DNA of 64,000 nucleotides from Lolium rigidum (Eukaryota > Streptophyta > Magnoliopsida > Poales > Poaceae). Below are positions 11,521 through 21,550 of this stretch, in pieces (position 1 is the stretch's first letter; each line of letters begins with the position of its first letter). A program made the translations under genes and the position numbers. Location of the stretch: the NCBI RefSeq assembly GCF_022539505.1, contig NW_025901021.1:1-64000 (forward strand), in the 5' to 3' direction. The notes beneath the pieces were generated by a model. It did not search any database. It was not told where the DNA came from and saw only the letters and a program-made list of their open reading frames with translations.

Positions 11521-12389
11521 CTGTCTAATGCTTTTCTAGAATTCGGAAACACCAAATTAGCTTACTTATATTCATCATACACTAATTTTCACTCTTCAAT
11601 TTGTAACATAGTGTTATGCACTCCCTTGAGTTATGTTGGTTTCTTCTGTCAACATTTGCATTGCTCTGGATTATGATCTTTACACAACCTAATTCTTCCA
11701 CTTACATTCAGTGCCAAGCACCGGTAGTACCACCCATGTTTCCTTCACCATCCCGATGCCAAGCTTGCGGGAATATGGCGGGCCCACGTACATACCCCGT
11801 GTATAACACCTCTTATGGCTCTATTTACCTTTGTAACAACTCCTTCATAGAGTTACAAGTATGTATTCTCAGTGGTTTAGCATGAATTGACGTATAGTAA
11901 AGTATTATTTTCATTCTTGCTCCTTCTTACCTTAGCATCAATTTTCACATGCAGACTGTACCTTGTGAGCTTCGTCTAATGATTAACCAGATGTGTCGGC
12001 ATGAAGGGTCTTTCACTATGCATGGTAATGGAAAATTTATGAACTCTTACACGGTCTATGAGGTGTACGTCTACAAGACGTAGGTCATCACATATTTGTA
12101 TGGACATGACTGGAGATGGTTCGCGTTTGACTATGGTCTGAAGAATGGCGGCGAGCTGTGGATCAGAAACTCAAAATGGCAGATATACGTAACTGCTTAC
12201 AGAGTTAAAGACACTTCCAAATATATAATATGTAACTTTTCTTGTACTCATATCCTTTGATTATTGCATTCCAAGCAGTTGTTCTAAACCATTCTCTCTG
12301 TTCTAGCTGGGTTTAACATGATCAAAGCTACAGATCCCCTGACGGAACAGGAACGGATGTCACTAAGAACACCGACACCAGCACCGACA

Positions 12390-12600
12390 CCGGCTTCCTA
12401 GTCTCCTGCATCAGCACCGGTTCCTGTATCAGCCCCGTTTACTTCATCTACCCAGCAGACACTGCATCAACATCAGTTCTTGTAGAGGCCCTGTATACTA
12501 CTCCTGCCCAACTGGCTCCTGCATCAGCATCAGTTCCTGTAGAGGCCCCGTTTACTGCACCTGCCCAGCAGGCTTGTGTATCAGCACCGGCTCGTTTACA
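12390..12600 (+). repeat. Minisatellite, ~57 bp period, in a Pro/Ala-rich linker
   Basis: About three and a half copies of a 57 bp unit with the pattern CCTGCATCAGCA.C.GTTCCTGTA are visible. The period is a multiple of three, so length change would keep frame, and the peptide repeat is roughly VPVEAPFTAPAQ. This is typical of a flexible linker. Confidence 0.6.
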
Positions 12601-12819
12601 AGCCCAAGCTCCTGCACCTTCCCCAGCCAGATCACCGAGGTCTGAGGTCATAGCAATAGCCATCCGTGTGGTGACCAAGACGCATCAAAAGGCTATGTTC
12701 GTGAGTATATGACAGCAGAACGGCTATTATCTTGATGTCTTCTCTGCTCAAAGTCTCACATGGTTCAGTGCATTAGGTGCTTTGACTACTTTTTTCTGGT
12801 ATCTCTTGCTTTGAATCAG

Positions 12820-13071
12820 AAATTTCCTAAAAGTGTCTCCAAGAATCTCCATGCCGACCGAAGGGGCAAGATATCCCTCGTCATGCGGAATGAACGTCTC
12901 ACCATGGAGGGACGGTACTCCATCAATCGCACGGCTGGCCGCTTGGTTGTTACTTCCAGGTGGAAAAAGTTCATTGACAGTGCCAAACTTCGCATTGGAT
13001 CAAAGTTCAAGGTCAAGATCTATCAATGCCTGCAGTGCGACATGCTAGTCATGAAGTTCCTGGCTGTCTAG
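12820..13071 (+). pseudogene. Last exon with B3-like domain
   Basis: The exon follows a CAG acceptor (12817-12819) and is open for 83 codons to TAG at 13069-13071. The pattern KISLVMRNERLTMEG then RWKKFIDSAKL..G fits a B3 fold of seven strands. The exon itself shows no disabling mutation; it is listed as part of a pseudogene because of damage upstream. Confidence 0.55.
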
Positions 13072-13845
13072 TTCTGTTATCCCATGAGCCCTTAGCAAAT
13101 GCATTTGTAGTTATAGTTATATAAGGTTATCTTATCTGAACTACTAACTGTATGGCAAGTTTTTGCTCTTAGCAAGTATGTATGTATGATCAGCTATTAT
13201 GACAACTAATGTTTGTGTTCATCTTAATTTGCATTTCCATTTTAGAAAAAAACTTAATTTGTATTTTGGGTGAGGCATTAGAGAACTAGCAGATTGAACC
13301 CAAAACATGATTCAAATAAATTCATTACACCGAGCCACATGTCTTGATCTTTCTATACATAACTTCCATTAATCAGTGCAAGAAAGGCTTACCTGAGCTG
13401 CCTGAACCACGGAAGATTTGAATCCACTTGAGCTATCTAGAAATACAACCTTTGCAGAAAGAGGATTGCAACCTTCTTGATCTGAAGTATCATGCCCTTC
13501 TCTGATTGGGGCTGCATCTGGCCATCTCGGCCTTCAAACTATCATGATGGAAACCTTTTGACTCGTGCCCTTTTAGCCCACTCCAAAACAGAAAAGTCAT
13601 ATGCTTCGCAAAAAACAAGGAGATTCAACATGTAAGTTTTTTTATGAAAAAAATAAAGATTTAATTTATCCGTTTGCAATAGATCAGAACGAAATACAGT
13701 GTTCATTGTTAGGACCCATCAGCCGGCAGCGTCAGCGTCCCTCAAAGTTATAACAAGGTCAAAATTAAACGGAGGGGGTAGAAAAGGTAAATATCCCGCA
13801 ATATTAATGGTAAAAAATAATTGAGATATCACACCTTTCTTGTAC
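13072..13845. other. No gene recognised
   Basis: AT-rich sequence with no supported ORF. The final part (from about 13700) already carries fragments resembling the tandem unit that follows, for example GGACCCATCAGCCGGCAGCG near 13711. Confidence 0.4.
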
Positions 13846-15560
13846 CTAGAGGCTGACGCTAGGGACCCATCATCCTGCCACGTCAACAAGGCAGAATGGG
13901 ATCGGAAGAAAAAATCAAGTAGGGAGGAAATCATGGGTTTAAAGAAAATCCAAGAAAGGAAAATTTACCGTTCAGAGAGGCTGACATGTGGGAGCCATTT
14001 TGCAGCAGTGGCCTCACGTTTCAAAGGCGGCAGGGTATCAAAAGAAAAATCTATGTAGCCAAATCAAGGGGCCAAAAATAATCTAAGAAAGGAAAGGTTT
14101 ATTGCACATAGAGGCTGACGTATGGGTCCCATGAGCCAGCAGCCGCCTCAACCTGAACAAGGCGCCAGGGGATCCAAAGAAAAAATTATTTGCTACAAAT
14201 CAGGGGCAAAAAATAATCTAGGAAAGAAACGTATAGTGTACAGAGAGGATGACATATGAGTCTCATTTTGCAGGAGCGGCCGCAATTTTAAAGGCGGCAG
14301 GGGATCGAAAGAAAAGGGCAAATAGCAAGAAACTAGGGGCTAAAAATAAATCCAACAAAGAAAAAGTTTATTGTTCATAGAGGCTCACATGTGGGAACCA
14401 TGAGCCAGCAGCGTCCTCAACGTTTCAAAGGCGGAAGGGTATCGGAAAAAAATTTAAGTGGCCAAATATCAGGCGCCAAAAATAATCCAAGAAAAGAAAA
14501 TTTGGTTGTACATACATGATGACATATGGGTAACATTTTGCAGGAGCGGTCTGAACGTTTCCAAGGCGGCAGGGGATCGAAAGAAAAAGTAGGTAGCCAA
14601 AAATCAGGGGGTCAAAAAATCTAAGAAAAGAAACATTTATTGTTCACAGAGGCTGACAAGTGGGACCCATGAGCCAGCAGCGTCCTCTACATTTCAAATG
14701 CGGGAGGGGATCAAAAGAAAAAAAGAAAATAGCCAGACAGTAGGGGTCAAAAATAACTTCAAGAAAGGAAAGGTTTATTGTTCATAGAGGTTGACATGTG
14801 GGACCCACGATCCAGCAGTGTCCTCAATGTTTCAAAGGCGGCTAGAGATCAAAAGAGAAAGGCAAGTGACCAAATATTAGGAGCCAAAAATAATGCAAGA
14901 AAATAAACTTTATTGTACATAGAGGATGACATGCGGGTCCCGTTTTGCAGCATCGGTCTCAACGTTTCCAAGACGGCACGGGATCAAAAGAAAAGGGAAG
15001 TAGCCAGAAATTAGGGGTCGAAACTAACTCCAAGAAAGAAAACTTTTATTGTACATAGAGGATGCCATGCGGGACCCATGAGCCAGCAGCTTCCTCAACG
15101 TTTCAGAGGCGGCATGAGATCGAAAGAAAAATGCAAGTGACCAAATATCAAGAGCCAAAAAATAATCCAAGAAAATAAAATTTTATTGTACATAGAGGAT
15201 GGCATATGGGTCCCATTTTGCAGTAGCGCTCTCAATATTTCAAGGGCGGCATGAGATAGAAATAAAAAGGCAAGTGGCCAAAAATCAGGAGGTTAAAAAA
15301 TCCAAGAAAAGAAACTTGATGTACATAGAGGATGACATGTGGGTCTCATTTTGTAGCAGCGATCTCAACGTTTCCAAGGCGGCACGGGATCAAAAGAAAA
15401 AGCAAGTAGCCAAAAATCAGGGGGTAAAAAAACCAAGAAAATAAACATTTCTCGTTCAGAGGATGACATGCGGAACTCATGAGCCTGTAGCGTAAACTGC
15501 TCGACCGGAGAATGTGAACGAGATGGCGCGATAAAGAAAAAAATATCGCTAGAGACGCTA
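13846..15560. repeat. Tandem array, about 13 units of ~134 bp
   Basis: The marker GAGG.TGACATGTGGG recurs with first bases near 13852, 13980, 14114, 14248, 14383, 14518, 14652, 14790, 14925, 15061, 15198, 15331 and 15462, that is every 128-138 bp. Each unit also holds a CAACGTTTC.AAGGCGGCA.G segment and a purine-rich AGGGG.CAAAAATAATCCAAGAAA segment. Two versions of the marker, ending CATGAGCCAGCAG or CATTTTGCAG, mostly alternate, suggesting a dimeric unit of about 268 bp. No ORF spans the array. It may be a subterminal repeat block of a DNA transposon, or an independent satellite. Confidence 0.8.
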
Positions 15561-15663
15561 CCATCTGGGCCCTATATCCCTGGGTGGTGCGGATTTACGT
15601 TGACTTGACCGACGCACCCGAGAATTCATCAAGCACCACGTCTCAGGTCACCATACGCGACAT

Positions 15664-15851
15664 CACTATAAGAAAATAATCATGTAGAGACGTTTAACAT
15701 AGGATGATTTTATGTTCGTCTCAAAATTCAAAACCATGTAGCATGAAGAGACGTTCCTTGAGATGATGCACATATCGTCGCATGTATTCCTGCATCAGGT
15801 TAACAATCTGTGAATATGTTGTGTGGACCATCTCCCCATCTCGTGAGTTAG
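15664..15851. repeat. CACTA left terminal and subterminal region
   Basis: Terminal repeat followed by GAGACG-type motifs at about 15691, 15717 (inverse TCGTCTC) and 15748. The truncated LINE enters at 15864, just after a 12 bp duplication that starts at 15852. Confidence 0.6.
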
Positions 15852-15863
15852 AAAAAAACTTAG

Positions 15864-17503
15864 CCCAAAGAATTGTAGAGCATGCTGGATGCAATAGCTA
15901 AGTTCTTGTGGGGAGATAATGAGAACAACAACAAAATGTATTGGTTTGCATGGTGGAAACTATGCTACCCAAAGAATGAAGGGGTAATGGGATTTCGAGA
16001 TTTCCAGAGCTTTACATGCTATGTTGGCCAAATAGGTATGGAGATTAATTGATGAGCCTAATTCGCTATGTGCGAGAGTTCTACAAGCAAAGTACTATCC
16101 ACAAGGCAGTATTATACAGGCATGACCAAAGGCCGGATCATCTTTTACTTGGCAAAGTATATTAGCCGGCTTAGCCACTTTTAAGAGAGGATTTATTTGG
16201 AGGGTGGGGAATGGAGAAGACATAAAAATCTAGAGTGACCCCTGGATACCCTGTAGTCCAAATATGAGGGTGACATCTCAGCGGGGTAACAAACTTTTGA
16301 CAAAAGTTTGTCAGCTCATAAACCCAATGACAGGCCAGTGGGATGCTGAGTTGATCAACTCAATATTTAATGTTGTGGATGCAAACCGAATTTTCCAAAT
16401 TCCTTTGAATACAAATAGTTTCAATAATTCTATCTCCTGGTCTCTTACTAAGCACGGATATTTCACTCTACGATCGGCATATCACAAACAATGGTGCCAT
16501 CAATTTGGCCACACATGCTGCACGTTTAGTATTGCCAGGGGCATCAGTATTGAACCCGTTCTGGCGGAATCTCTGGAAGTTGGACATCCCGGGTAAAAAA
16601 AAATATATTTGGAGAGCTCTTCATGGAATTCTTCCATTAAAAAGCATCTTAGCAAACCAGCACGTTGGAACAATTGGAGAATGCCCAATATGTCATATTG
16701 GAGCGGAAGATATTCACCATCTCTTATTGACTTGTGAAACGGCACATAAAATATGGGGACAACTCGGGCTGAGTCAAGTCATGGAGGAAGCACAAGCGGT
16801 CGACAGGGCCGGCTCTGCTGTTCTCGAACATCTTCTGCGTCTCCCTGATAATGCGTACCCAGGCCTCCAAGTAGTGAAGCTGAAGGAAACAATCGTTGCA
16901 TGGTATTTGTGGTGGATCAGAAGGAGGAGAACTCACAATGAAGATGTACCGCCTATGTACAAGTGCAAACTTTCTATTCTGACTATTGCTGCCAATGCAA
17001 GGAAACGAAAAACGTGCGACTTACGGGGTGAACGCTGGACTAGGCCGGAACCTCGTGTTCTCAAGTTAAATCTGGACGCTTCATTTTATGTGGATGATGG
17101 TGCTGACTCGACTGGAGCTGTGATTAGAGACTTCGAGGGTCGCCTGATTGCAGCGTGTTGTGTGATGCTCCCACATGTTTCCTCGGTGGGTATGGAGGAA
17201 CCTCATGCTACGAAAGAAGGACTAGCATTGGCTGAGAGACTAGGATGTAACCGGATAATTGCGGAATCAGATTCTAGTGAAACAAGTGAAGCTTTGATCG
17301 GAGAACAAAGGTGGTGGAATGAATCAGCGACAATCTACGCGGAGTGTACAGACAAAGTTACAAATATTAGTGATGTCTCCTTCAAGTTCTGTCCAAGAGA
17401 AACAAATCAGGTAGCCCATGAGTTAGCTAAGTATAGTTACTCCAATAAGATCTCTTGTACTTGGGACAATGATCCCCTAGCTTCCTCCTTGATAGGCTCC
17501 TAA
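15864..17503 (+). pseudogene. LINE ORF2 remnant: post-RT region, zf-RVT and RNase H
   Basis: Readable segments occur in more than one frame, including 16264-16596 and 16505-17503, with stops near 15876, 16128 and 16233 and a frameshift around 16500-16560. The 332-codon 3' frame holds a zinc-binding CPICHIGAEDIHHLLLTC (about 16683-16736) followed by an RNase H-like domain starting LKLNLDASF (about 17064) with an AESDSS segment (about 17265). The RNase H domain marks a different plant L1 lineage from the LINE at 21459, whose ORF2 ends after zf-RVT. Confidence 0.78.
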
Positions 17504-17632
17504 ATGATGTAATCATTCAATGATTATCAACAGCAAGTTCTAGACACACTCTTTTTCTTACCAGGGTACCTAAGGGGAATGGACGGTTTTTAATAAGACG
17601 ACTTGCTAGCTTAATATATATGTGTTTACTTA
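15864..17632 (+). mobile_element. 5'-truncated L1-type LINE
   Basis: The sequence AAAAAAACTTAG occurs just before (15852-15863) and just after (17633-17644) this segment, a 12 bp target duplication that merges with a short A tail. The body encodes the C-terminal part of a LINE ORF2: the region after the RT domain, a zf-RVT domain and an RNase H domain. The 5' truncation is normal for target-primed reverse transcription. Confidence 0.78.
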
Positions 17633-17644
17633 AAAAAAACTTAG

Positions 17645-18171
17645 TCGTCCTCTATCCTCGATTAGATCTGAGATTGGAAAATCATAACTCTGCCGCCGGC
17701 GGTTCCCATCCAAGATTCCCAACAGCGCCGATCTGCAGAGACTATCCCCGTACCCCCTCCTCCTACTGCTCCCATCGCTGCCATCCTCTCTATCGGCATT
17801 GCCAGTTCACATCAGTGGCGTTCTTCGACCCTCTGCGATCTGCATCCTCTCTCTCCATGGATGTCCAGATTAGGTCATCAGGCAGCCGTCTTTCTATCTA
17901 CCCACAGCAGCGATCACTGCGCTCCGGCAGCTGCTAGCGACGAACCCAACCTCTCCTTCACATTGTACAACTTGCGTGATTGCTGGTTCGCACATGGTGA
18001 CATGCACAGGTTGATCACCGCTGCCTTCCATCCTGTGTACATACTACATAGGGATAAGGTGTTTGATAATTTTACTAAGATGAAATTTCTTTCTGTTTCC
18101 GGTTAACTGCCACAACATGCCATCAGGTTTCGTGGAGTTGGACTTAAGTATGTTAGACTGCTATTTTTACA
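17645..18171. other. Unassigned sequence within the CACTA element
   Basis: GC-richer sequence with two overlapping ORFs (17620-17937, 17861-18106), neither with a recognised domain. It reads like a 5' gene fragment that could have been captured, but no splice-supported model was found. Confidence 0.3.
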
Positions 18172-19510
18172 AAGTTTTTTTTTATAAAGGGAATATATTA
18201 ATATCAAAAGATATCAATTACACCCAGCCAACAAAAGTCCCGCTATAACATCATAAGCTTAGCAACAGCAATACAACCACCACCAAGACAACACATGAAA
18301 TAATGAATCTCCAAAAACGACGCATCCAAGAAGGAAACGGTGCACCAGCGTTGTTGTTGTCCAACCAAAGATCTTAGGTTTTCACCCTGAAGATAGTCCG
18401 CGCTCTCAAAACAATGCCTCCAACAAGACCATTTTCATGCACAACCAGTTAAGGCCAGACCTTGGGTTTTCACCCTGAAAGATAGGATTCTATACTTCAC
18501 CTGTTCTGCTGCCCTCACTTCCATATGACTGGTGCGAAACCCGGGACACTAAGCAAGTCCCTCAACAACGCGGAGACTTGAACCTCTCTTAGCTATTCCT
18601 CCGCTCCGGCCTTCATGTTATTCCCTTCATCTGATTGCATCATGAGCTAAGATGTCTCTTGATGCTAACACAGACCAGAGCTTTGCGCCACTCCCTCCAG
18701 AACCAATCGGCCGAAATAAAAGCATGGGTGCGCACGACCGAATACCACCGATCCGGTAAATTCCACGCAAAGCACTGTTACATCACCGGCGGTGCCTTCC
18801 GGAACTCAACACTCTTGCCAGATCGAGAAGAGAAAACCTTAGGTCAGGCCCCCACGCCGGTGACCATCCCAGGCTGGCCACAGTTGCCGCTGGAGACACC
18901 AAGCGTAGACCGCGTTGTCCGGAGACACCGCACACGCCCTGGGCACCGCCGCAGCCGATAGCCAGCCCTCCACCGGCGACATCAGCCGTCGCCGGCTTCC
19001 ACGCCTCTCCACCTCGCCGCCAGAACGCGGTGATAGATCGAAAGACCCACCACCACCATCCGCAGGCCGACCATCTCCGGCGAAGAAGAGGGCCGCCTCC
19101 ACCGTCGAACCCAAGGCTGCTGCCCCGGGCGACCTCGTACCGCGGGAGAAGCCCAAGATCACCTCCACGCACCGGCGAGAGGCGGGGGGATAGTGGCGCA
19201 GATCAAGGACCTGGCCGCCGCCCACCACCAGCTACCTACGGCATGCCGCGGTGAGGAGCCAACGGGAGGCGGGGGAGCGCAGACCAAAGTCTGGCCGCCG
19301 CCGCCCAGCACCATCCACGTCTGATCCGGTCGCAACGTCGAGGAGGGATTCCGGCCGCCGTCCCCAGCGCAGCAACGAGGAAGGGCCGCCGCCGCTGCCA
19401 CGCCCCGTGGTCTTTGCCCGGTGGCGCTACCGACGGCAGCGGCGGGAGGCGGTTAGGGTTAGGAGGAGGTGCAGGAAGGGGTTCCGGAGGGGGGAGTTAA
19501 ACAAACCTCA
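18172..19510 (-). repeat. Dispersed GC-rich Triticeae-type repeat, unclassified
   Basis: A T run at 18172-18182 followed by ATAAAGGGAATATATTAATA looks like the A-tailed 3' end of a minus-strand element, and the last part (to about 19510) is very GC-rich with CGCCGCC runs. The stretch with repeated TAGGTTTTCACCCTGAA at 18376 and 18464 is familiar as a dispersed cereal repeat. GC-rich ORFs on both strands (18783-19541) look compositional. Target duplication borders were not found. Confidence 0.4.
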
Positions 19511-21445
19511 ACCAGATTTATACCCCTATCGTGAACTGTGATTATGCCAGATGTATTGCAGCCTGTCTTACTAGTTTATGATTAAATTTGGTTCTGCATC
19601 AATTGTTAGCTGTTGATGATGAAGTACACCAATGCTCGGCAAGATTTCCAACTCTCATCTCCATGCGGAATATATACTATACTTATTTGGTAACAAACTT
19701 CTTTTTTCTTACAATTTTGATTTTTTTTTGAGACTACCGACATGCTGACACGTATGCTCAATTGTGGTTAATTTCCGCAGTGAGTTTTTAGTGTACAGTT
19801 TCGAAGCTATCTTGGAATTTTTGTGCTTCTTTCCTTGTGTTATGTAGTGGGCATCGTTATGGCCTGGGTGGATGTAGCAGCTTCGTTTTCTCTGGCCCGC
19901 TGTGCTCCTCATCGTGTGCCACGTACGTGGATTTAGTTAATCGGCTGGTCAAAGCGGTGCCCACTACCGAATGATTCAAGCGTTCGTTTTGCCTCAACCT
20001 TTTCTTTTCTCGGATTCCTTTTTCTCTCCGCTCTCCTCTTTTCCATTGCCGCCGGCGCCACATCCTTCCAGGGCCGGCGCCTTCCTCTCTCGCTCTGTCC
20101 GCCGCTCCGTGCGGATTTAAGTGTAGTGGACGTGTACGTGCTCGCCGGCTGAGCGAACGAATATGAGCGGTGGCCCTGCCCTACAGCGAGACCCTGGCAG
20201 AGCTGTGTGTCAGGCGGCCATGGAGAGGGTCGGCTGCGGTGTAGCGGCCGTCGAGGAGATGCTCCGGCTCCCCCAATCATTCTCCACCTGTGCCATCCTT
20301 CTATTTGCGACCAAGATAGTAGAACCCTGGAAGAAGCTTTCATGGCGGCTGCTCCTCCGCCCCCTTGGTCCGGTCGTCTCCTCTCCTTCCTCGCTGGAGT
20401 GTGAAGGAGGTGACGCGCGCTGCGAGGCTGCGGGTGAACTCGCCGTGCGAAACCCTCCGCGTCGAGGCCCCGTGTCTTCTCCAGGACCGGCCGCTGCCTC
20501 CCCCGTCATTCCACAGCAGGTTCTCTAGCGTGTTTGTCCCCAGCTCTTCAGATCTGTTCGTTTTTTTCTTGGCCGCCGCATACTGGGATTCTGGGAGACC
20601 ACTTAATATTTGCTTATATCCACATGGTTTCCTCTTTAGTACAGGAAGTTGCTTCAGTTCATCAGTCGACGCTTCGCTTTTGGTCGATGAGAGGTGGTTT
20701 CCTGTCATTTGTTTCTGACGAGCGTTTCAGGTTTCACTTTCCTTTGAATTGTCGTTGTGGTCCTTGCCAGGGTTCTGCTGCTCACTAGCAACTAAGATTT
20801 GGTAGGACGATTTGGCTACGAAGCTTGATTTTTCTGACCAGAAGAGGAACCTGCCAATGGCATAGTCAACAATCGCTAGGTACCAAAAATAATCTCCCTT
20901 CTTCCCTTTTTCTTCTTGGATTCTTGCTACTTAATTTGTCCCGTCCTTCATTACCCAATTTAATTTTTGTGAAACTGCAAAAACTACATACGTTCTTTAT
21001 CTTGCACTATATATTCTTCTATTTGTATCTATTATCATTTCCTGTAAGTAAACCTTGCTTACTGTAATGTCCTAATTCTTTTGAGAAACACATTATTAGG
21101 AGGCATTGGAGGTAAAAATAATTAGTTTGTAATATCCTATCCTTCTGCTGGCAAATACTGAACTTCTGCTGACTGTGCAATTGATTTTTTTTTAGATTCG
21201 TCCTTCCCTTTTATAAAGCATTGAATACAAGTTTTCTATGTTCCTTTCTTTATATCTGCTTATGCTAAGAAAATAATGAGTAAACGAATAGTTAATGGAG
21301 AATAGGTATGTCAATTGTTTTACTCTGCACCAATAGGCATATTTAATTGTATTTTACAACCTATATATTGTTGTTGACCTACAGTAGTTATGTTTGAACA
21401 TTCTGATTGTGTAGTTCACTAGGAATATAGAGATCAGGACACACG
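19511..21445. other. Unassigned sequence within the CACTA element
   Basis: The GC-rich segment 20000-20530 has overlapping ORFs on both strands (for example 20163-20528 plus, 121 codons) without a recognised domain; it could be a captured 5' gene fragment, since 20520-20790 reads like an intron start and downstream exon. The rest (20800-21445) is AT-rich with no gene. Confidence 0.3.
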
Positions 21446-21550
21446 ACATCACTTACATAAAACCCTAACCTAGCGCGCCCACCACCCTCCCGCGCCGCCT
21501 CCGACGCCGACGAGCCCTCCCCCCCACTCTCCGGCGGCTTTCCCTTCGCC

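Larger units (their letters stand above)
9319..13071 (+). pseudogene. Decayed multi-exon gene ending in a B3-like DNA-binding domain
   Basis: Exon 1 (9319-9420) begins ATGGGGAACG, encodes 34 codons and ends at a GT donor. Four copies of one exon module follow (9960-10109, 10673-10819, and two fused as 11133-11453). Next come 11712-11858 (49 codons with a CQACGNM cysteine motif), an exon from 11955 with a TAG at 12081-12083, a Pro/Ala-rich linker open from about 12317 to 12700, and a final exon 12820-13071. Most splice borders are GT/AG and phase 0. The last exon (83 codons) fits a plant B3 domain, with SRWKKFIDSAKLRIGSKFKV matching the conserved GW..F....L..GD region. Stops in the first module copy (TAA at 9963) and at 12081, plus an unusable frame entry at the linker exon, suggest a pseudogene. 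B3 proteins are nuclear transcription factors. Confidence 0.55.

Noticed and set aside
13846..15560. Regular repeats as a possible CRISPR-like array
   Set aside because: Units are contiguous and similar over their whole length, with no unique spacers, and the setting is a plant genome.
18635..19541. Overlapping GC-rich ORFs on both strands
   Set aside because: Composition-driven; the surrounding sequence looks like a dispersed repeat and no domain is recognised.
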